Origin: Dyella choica
GTDB lineage: Bacteria > Pseudomonadota > Gammaproteobacteria > Xanthomonadales > Rhodanobacteraceae
Direction of reading: 5' to 3'
Length of the DNA: 64,000 nt
NCBI RefSeq assembly: GCF_003977665.1
Contig: NZ_RYYV01000002.1
Span: 248,001-312,000 of the forward strand
Shown here one piece after another: positions 61,152 through 64,000 of this stretch; position 1 is the first letter of the stretch, and every line of letters begins with the position of its first letter. The translations under genes and the position numbers were made by a program. The notes beneath the pieces are model-generated. The model worked only from the letters and a program-made list of their open reading frames with translations. It ran no database searches and was not told the DNA's origin.

Positions 61152-62264
61152 GTGGGTACAGCACAGTTGCCATCGACAGCAGAACGCACCAACGGAGCAT
61201 CCATCCGGATCGGCGCTCTCGTCCCCCTGAGCCGGCCAGGCTGGGTCGAGGCAGGCCAGCACTTGCTTGCCGGACTCGAACTGGCGGTTCGCGAAGTCAA
61301 TGACAACGGCGGAATTCTAGGCAAACCACTCGAACTGATCGTCCGCGACACCGCAGCTGATCCACAGCGCGCCACGGCTGCCGTGGATGAATTGGCTGGC
61401 CTGGGCGTGGCCGCACTAGCGGGGGAATATCACAGCGTCGCCGCCCGCGCAGCAGCTGCCCGAGCCGATGCTCTAGGCCTGCCCTTCCTTTGCTCATCAG
61501 CGGTACTCGACGCACTCACCGAACAGCCAACCGATTGGGTCGCGCGCCTCGCTCCGGCACAATCCTACGGCTGGAAGATCTACGCGGACTTCCTCCTCAA
61601 CGCAGGCCACCGTCGAATCGCCGTGGCCATCCAGCCGAGCGTCTACTGGGCCTCCGGCACGCGCATTCTGCGGGACTACCTTGCGCCACGCGGCGGCACT
61701 GTCCTCGAGCTCGACATGGGTGCGCATGCACCCACGGCGGTATGCGACCAGTTGGTCGAAAATCGCGCCACCGCCCTCCTCCTGCTGGTCGGCTACCCCG
61801 AACCAGCAGCATCGATCGTCAGATCGGTCCGCCGCGACCAGCGTCTCGCCGGGCTATTGATTGGCGCTCCAGCGGGGCAACCGGAATTCGCCGAGTGGCT
61901 TACGTTGCTGGGTGACGACGGCAACTCCATCCCGTTCCTGCGCTACCTGCCCGAGCGCTTCAGCTCGCTCGGCGTACGCGTCGAGGCTGCCCTGCGTGAG
62001 CAACTGACCGAAGCGCCCTCCTTCCTTGCGTTCGAGGGCTACGACACGCTCACTGTTCTCGCCGAAGTGCTGCGCTCTCACGGTGTGGATAAGGAGCGCA
62101 AAGTCGAATACTGGTCGCGTGTCGCGGTCGAAGGCACCCGCGGGAAGATCCAGTTCTCCCGCACGCCAGGCATAAGCGTGTGGCAATGGACTTGGCCGCC
62201 GGTCCAGGTTGTTGACCGTGATCCGAATGAACCCGATCGCTTTCGAATCCTGCACGCCGGTTGA
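61152..62264 (+). CDS. Periplasmic-binding-protein-fold sensor (AmiC/branched-chain amino acid type) without signal peptide
   Basis: 370-aa protein of the type I Leu/Ile/Val-binding fold (IRIGALVPLSRPGWVEAGQH, LAVREVNDNGGILGKPLELI, AALAGEYHSVAARAAAARAD, GYDTLTVLAEVLRSHGVD). No signal peptide precedes the domain and no transporter genes are adjacent, so it may act as a cytoplasmic ligand sensor like AmiC rather than a transport component, or be a remnant. The GTG at 61152 is taken as start (AGGAG 10 bases upstream); a longer frame from 61059 adds an unlikely Cys/Trp-rich leader. Confidence 0.75.
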   Translation: MGTAQLPSTAERTNGASIRIGALVPLSRPGWVEAGQHLLAGLELAVREVNDNGGILGKPLELIVRDTAADPQRATAAVDELAGLGVAALAGEYHSVAARAAAARADALGLPFLCSSAVLDALTEQPTDWVARLAPAQSYGWKIYADFLLNAGHRRIAVAIQPSVYWASGTRILRDYLAPRGGTVLELDMGAHAPTAVCDQLVENRATALLLLVGYPEPAASIVRSVRRDQRLAGLLIGAPAGQPEFAEWLTLLGDDGNSIPFLRYLPERFSSLGVRVEAALREQLTEAPSFLAFEGYDTLTVLAEVLRSHGVDKERKVEYWSRVAVEGTRGKIQFSRTPGISVWQWTWPPVQVVDRDPNEPDRFRILHAG

Positions 62265-62353
62265 GCGCGTTGGGTGCTTCGCACGACGTGTTCAAACTGG
62301 ATTGACCGGCTACTTTGCGTCGTTTTGCGCTCGCCCGAAAACCATGCTACCCG

Positions 62354-62695
62354 TCAGATAAGCATCCGCTCATCCTCAGATGATTCGCTCGGCATCGACG
62401 AGTCGTAGTGTTGGACGGTTTCCGGGTGAGTCAGCAAGTAGCGGTCGTCTTCGGGGAAATAGCGAGCGCGCGAAATGTCTTCGCCCGCGAAAGCCTTGAT
62501 CGAGGCTTCGTCTTTCCACCAGCTGAGCGTGACGATTTCCGATCGCTGCGCATCGAGATCCCGCACCGCGATCACTGCCGCCAGATTTCCTTCCGTGCCC
62601 CGGTACTCCGCCAGCCCCGTCGCGGTGACGTACTCCACATATTCGTCTTTCAATTCGCGTCGAATTTCCGCGCGCCACTCTCTCAGGATAGCCAT
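62354..62695 (-). CDS. ABM-family (antibiotic biosynthesis monooxygenase-like) protein
   Basis: 113-aa ferredoxin-like dimeric alpha/beta barrel protein (AVIAVRDLDAQRSEIVTLSW, WWKDEASIKAFAGEDISRAR). Relatives include quinol monooxygenases and heme-degrading or stress proteins. It is divergent from the MarR gene across 158 bp, with the operator palindrome ~97 bp upstream of its ATG, so MarR control of it is plausible. Good GGAGGG ribosome site 4-5 bases before the ATG. Confidence 0.85.
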   Translation of the reverse strand: MAILREWRAEIRRELKDEYVEYVTATGLAEYRGTEGNLAAVIAVRDLDAQRSEIVTLSWWKDEASIKAFAGEDISRARYFPEDDRYLLTHPETVQHYDSSMPSESSEDERMLI

Positions 62696-62791
62696 ACGCC
62701 CTCCGCTAGTGGATTGTTCAATAAGGCGTTTTTCCTAAAAGCCAAGCACTCCAAACCCCGATTTTCAAGGAACTCAGCCTCGGCTGGATAT

Positions 62792-62824
62792 ATCTTGACA
62801 ATCAAGATACTTGATCATAGAGTT
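62792..62824 (+). promoter_or_regulatory. MarR-type operator palindrome overlapping a sigma-70 promoter
   Basis: Perfect inverted repeat TATCTTGA-CAA-TCAAGATA at 62792-62810. A -35 hexamer TTGACA (62796-62801) lies inside it, and TAGAGT (62819-62824) follows at a 17-bp spacing as -10. Binding of a MarR dimer here would block transcription of its own operon, and possibly of the divergent ABM gene. The site resembles the TATCTNGA-type boxes of MhqR-like regulators. The MarR start codon is 30 bp downstream of the -10. Confidence 0.75.
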
Positions 62825-62853
62825 ACTCCAAGGCCGCTGGAGTACCACTTCCC

Positions 62854-63423
62854 TTGAACACCTCAAGCAAATCGCCCCAACGCCGAACCAAGCCTAGTCG
62901 CAACACCCACGACGACCGTGTCGGCCGGGTTGACGTTTTGATCCGCGAGATGGCCGCCCAAACGGTCGTGACCAGCCAGATCGTGGCCAGTCACTTCGGT
63001 CTGCATACCACCGACCTACGCGTGCTGGACATCATCTACATGCGTGGAAAGGTACTTGCCGGCGAGTTGGTGAAAGCCACCGGACTCACCTCCGGTTCGG
63101 TCACGGCGCTGGTCGACCGATTGGTCAAGGCAGGCTATGTCGAGCGCCGCGACGACGCCGCGGACCGCCGCAAAGTCTGGGTATGCAGTCGCCATGACGC
63201 CATTGAGCCGATCAAGGAGATGTTCATGCCCAGCCAGGTTCGCATGTACGAGTTGTGGCGCACGTTCACGGCGGAAGAGCTCGAAACGATTGCGTCTTTC
63301 CTGGAACGCACCACGGCACTCGCCGCCGAGTGTGCGGAGGAAATGCGGCGAGAAAGTAAATCGACAGGCACAAAACACCCTCATAAACCCCACCCTCATA
63401 AACCCAAGGAGAAAGCATCATGA
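62854..63423 (+). CDS. MarR-family transcriptional regulator
   Basis: 189-aa winged-helix regulator. The DNA-binding part reads GLTSGSVTALVDRLVKAGYV then ERRDDAADRRKVWV, classic for MarR. The basic Ser/Thr N-terminus (~25 residues) and a C-terminal His/Pro/Lys tail made of two HPHKP units (from a direct DNA repeat at ~63377-63407) are extensions. The start is a TTG at 62854-62856 with GGAG 11 bases before; no ATG fits the family start better. The stop overlaps the DoxX ATG (ATGA). It probably represses this unit through the palindrome at 62792. Confidence 0.9.
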   Translation: MNTSSKSPQRRTKPSRNTHDDRVGRVDVLIREMAAQTVVTSQIVASHFGLHTTDLRVLDIIYMRGKVLAGELVKATGLTSGSVTALVDRLVKAGYVERRDDAADRRKVWVCSRHDAIEPIKEMFMPSQVRMYELWRTFTAEELETIASFLERTTALAAECAEEMRRESKSTGTKHPHKPHPHKPKEKAS

Positions 63424-63854
63424 CTTCGCTCCACACCACCAGGCAGCCCGGTACCGCACCGAATTCAACCTCCACCGCCATGCGCCGAGTGGGCTACGGC
63501 TTGAGCACATTCGCCGTGCTGTTCCTGCTGCTGGATGCCGGCATGAAAGTGATGGCCCTGCCCGTCGTGCTACAAGCCAGTGCACAGCTCGGATACCCTG
63601 CCACTGCCGGCTTCGCGCATCTGCTGGCAGCGATGATGCTTGCAAGCACCTTGCTCTACGTCATTCCCCGCACATCCGTATTAGGAGCTGTGCTGCTCAC
63701 CGCTTATCTGGGCGGGGCGGTCGCAAGCCATCTCCGGGTCGGCGACCCTGTCGCTACGCACGATTTGTTCGGCGTCTATCTCGCGATCTTTATCTGGGGT
63801 GGCCTGTATCTGCGCAACTCAAACCTGCGCGCCGTGTTTCCCTGGTGCCGGTAA
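63420..63854 (+). CDS. DoxX-like membrane protein
   Basis: 144-aa inner-membrane protein of the DoxX-like family. Four membrane helices are visible, beginning VGYGLSTFAVLFLLLDAGMK, with the family-type ending DLFGVYLAIFIWGGLYLR. DoxX-type proteins are linked to quinone/thiol stress and small-molecule redox, and MarR regulation of doxX genes is common. It is translationally coupled to the MarR gene. Confidence 0.9.
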   Translation: MTSLHTTRQPGTAPNSTSTAMRRVGYGLSTFAVLFLLLDAGMKVMALPVVLQASAQLGYPATAGFAHLLAAMMLASTLLYVIPRTSVLGAVLLTAYLGGAVASHLRVGDPVATHDLFGVYLAIFIWGGLYLRNSNLRAVFPWCR

Positions 63855-63924
63855 ACGATTCATCAAGCTCCACCTCATCCCGCAAGGGTTCAAACGACAC
63901 GCTTTCCAAACGGAGGTAAGTATC

Positions 63925-64000
63925 ATGTTCAGCATCCTAGGTATGGTTGGGCTCGTACTCGTCGCGGCAGTGGCGTGCCTTCTGATTTACGCGGCCACGC
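63925..64000 (+). CDS. N-terminal fragment of a likely SRPBCC-family protein, runs off the right edge
   Basis: Only 25 codons are in the window: MFSILGMVGLVLVAAVACLL, then IYAAT, a single membrane helix ending in the IYAAT motif typical of membrane-anchored SRPBCC/polyketide-cyclase-like proteins. GGAGG lies 8 bases before the ATG. It is 70 bp after the doxX stop and likely the third gene of the MarR unit. Confidence 0.6.
   Translation, partial: MFSILGMVGLVLVAAVACLLIYAAT

Overview
The window reads as chromosomal DNA of a high-GC gammaproteobacterium. I infer the order Lysobacterales (Xanthomonadales), probably a Rhodanobacteraceae-like genus such as Dyella or Luteibacter. The reasons are the GC-rich dense coding, four GTAG-headed REP elements of the type known from Stenotrophomonas/Xanthomonas relatives, and the DUF3348-DUF802-OmpA-DUF2894 operon. 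The genus is inference. I saw no tRNA, rRNA, CRISPR array or insertion sequence.

Left edge (1-9.7 kb): the 5' part of a trans-acyltransferase type I polyketide synthase that runs off the window, preceded in its operon by a fused acyltransferase/PfaD-type enoylreductase. Then come an exported tyrosinase, an exported metallo-beta-lactamase-fold hydrolase and a small AT-richer orphan gene. Between 9.8 and 20.1 kb a compact minus-strand chemosensory operon runs CheW, CheR-TPR, CheW, chemoreceptor, CheA-REC, CheB, multidomain response regulator/histidine kinase. The order is that of the Wsp system, but a hybrid kinase stands where the diguanylate cyclase WspR would be. An exported DUF1800/DUF1501 pair, a small 83-aa protein with a 429-aa partner, and a secreted PKD-domain protein follow (20.4-27.4 kb).

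Centre (27.7-54.2 kb): a nearly complete extracellular contractile injection system (eCIS) cluster, all on the minus strand with most genes overlapping by 1-13 bases. In transcription order it encodes a sigma-54 activator, a small winged-helix-like protein, sheath, tube, a zinc-ribbon baseplate chaperone, a proline-rich linker protein, a DUF4255 cap-like protein, an AAA+ ATPase, a small conserved protein, three DUF4157 (HExxH) putative cargo proteins with two micro-ORFs between them, a tube-associated protein, a LysM protein, hub, spike, PAAR-like tip, gp25, two baseplate-J proteins, a gpI/beta-helix protein and a DUF6519 protein. A canonical -24/-12 promoter sits just upstream of the first structural operon. 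Two identical-format dyads (CGGGT-N8-ACCCG) lie 33 bp apart upstream of it. The sequence therefore suggests that the particle is under dedicated sigma-54 control by the neighbouring activator. I recognise no tape-measure and no conventional receptor-binding fibre gene.

Right edge (54.6-64 kb): a divergent SDR/LysR pair; a four-gene operon (DUF3348, MotA/TolQ-like DUF802 with a 500-residue cytoplasmic tail, MotB/OmpA-like protein, DUF2894) that looks like an ion-driven, Zorya-like motor of unknown role; a signal-less substrate-binding protein; and a MarR-controlled unit (ABM monooxygenase, MarR, DoxX, SRPBCC) with a perfect operator palindrome. Four GTAG REP pairs each lie 14-47 bp beyond the 3' end of a minus-strand gene.

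All assignments are from reading motifs and recalling families; no database search was run.
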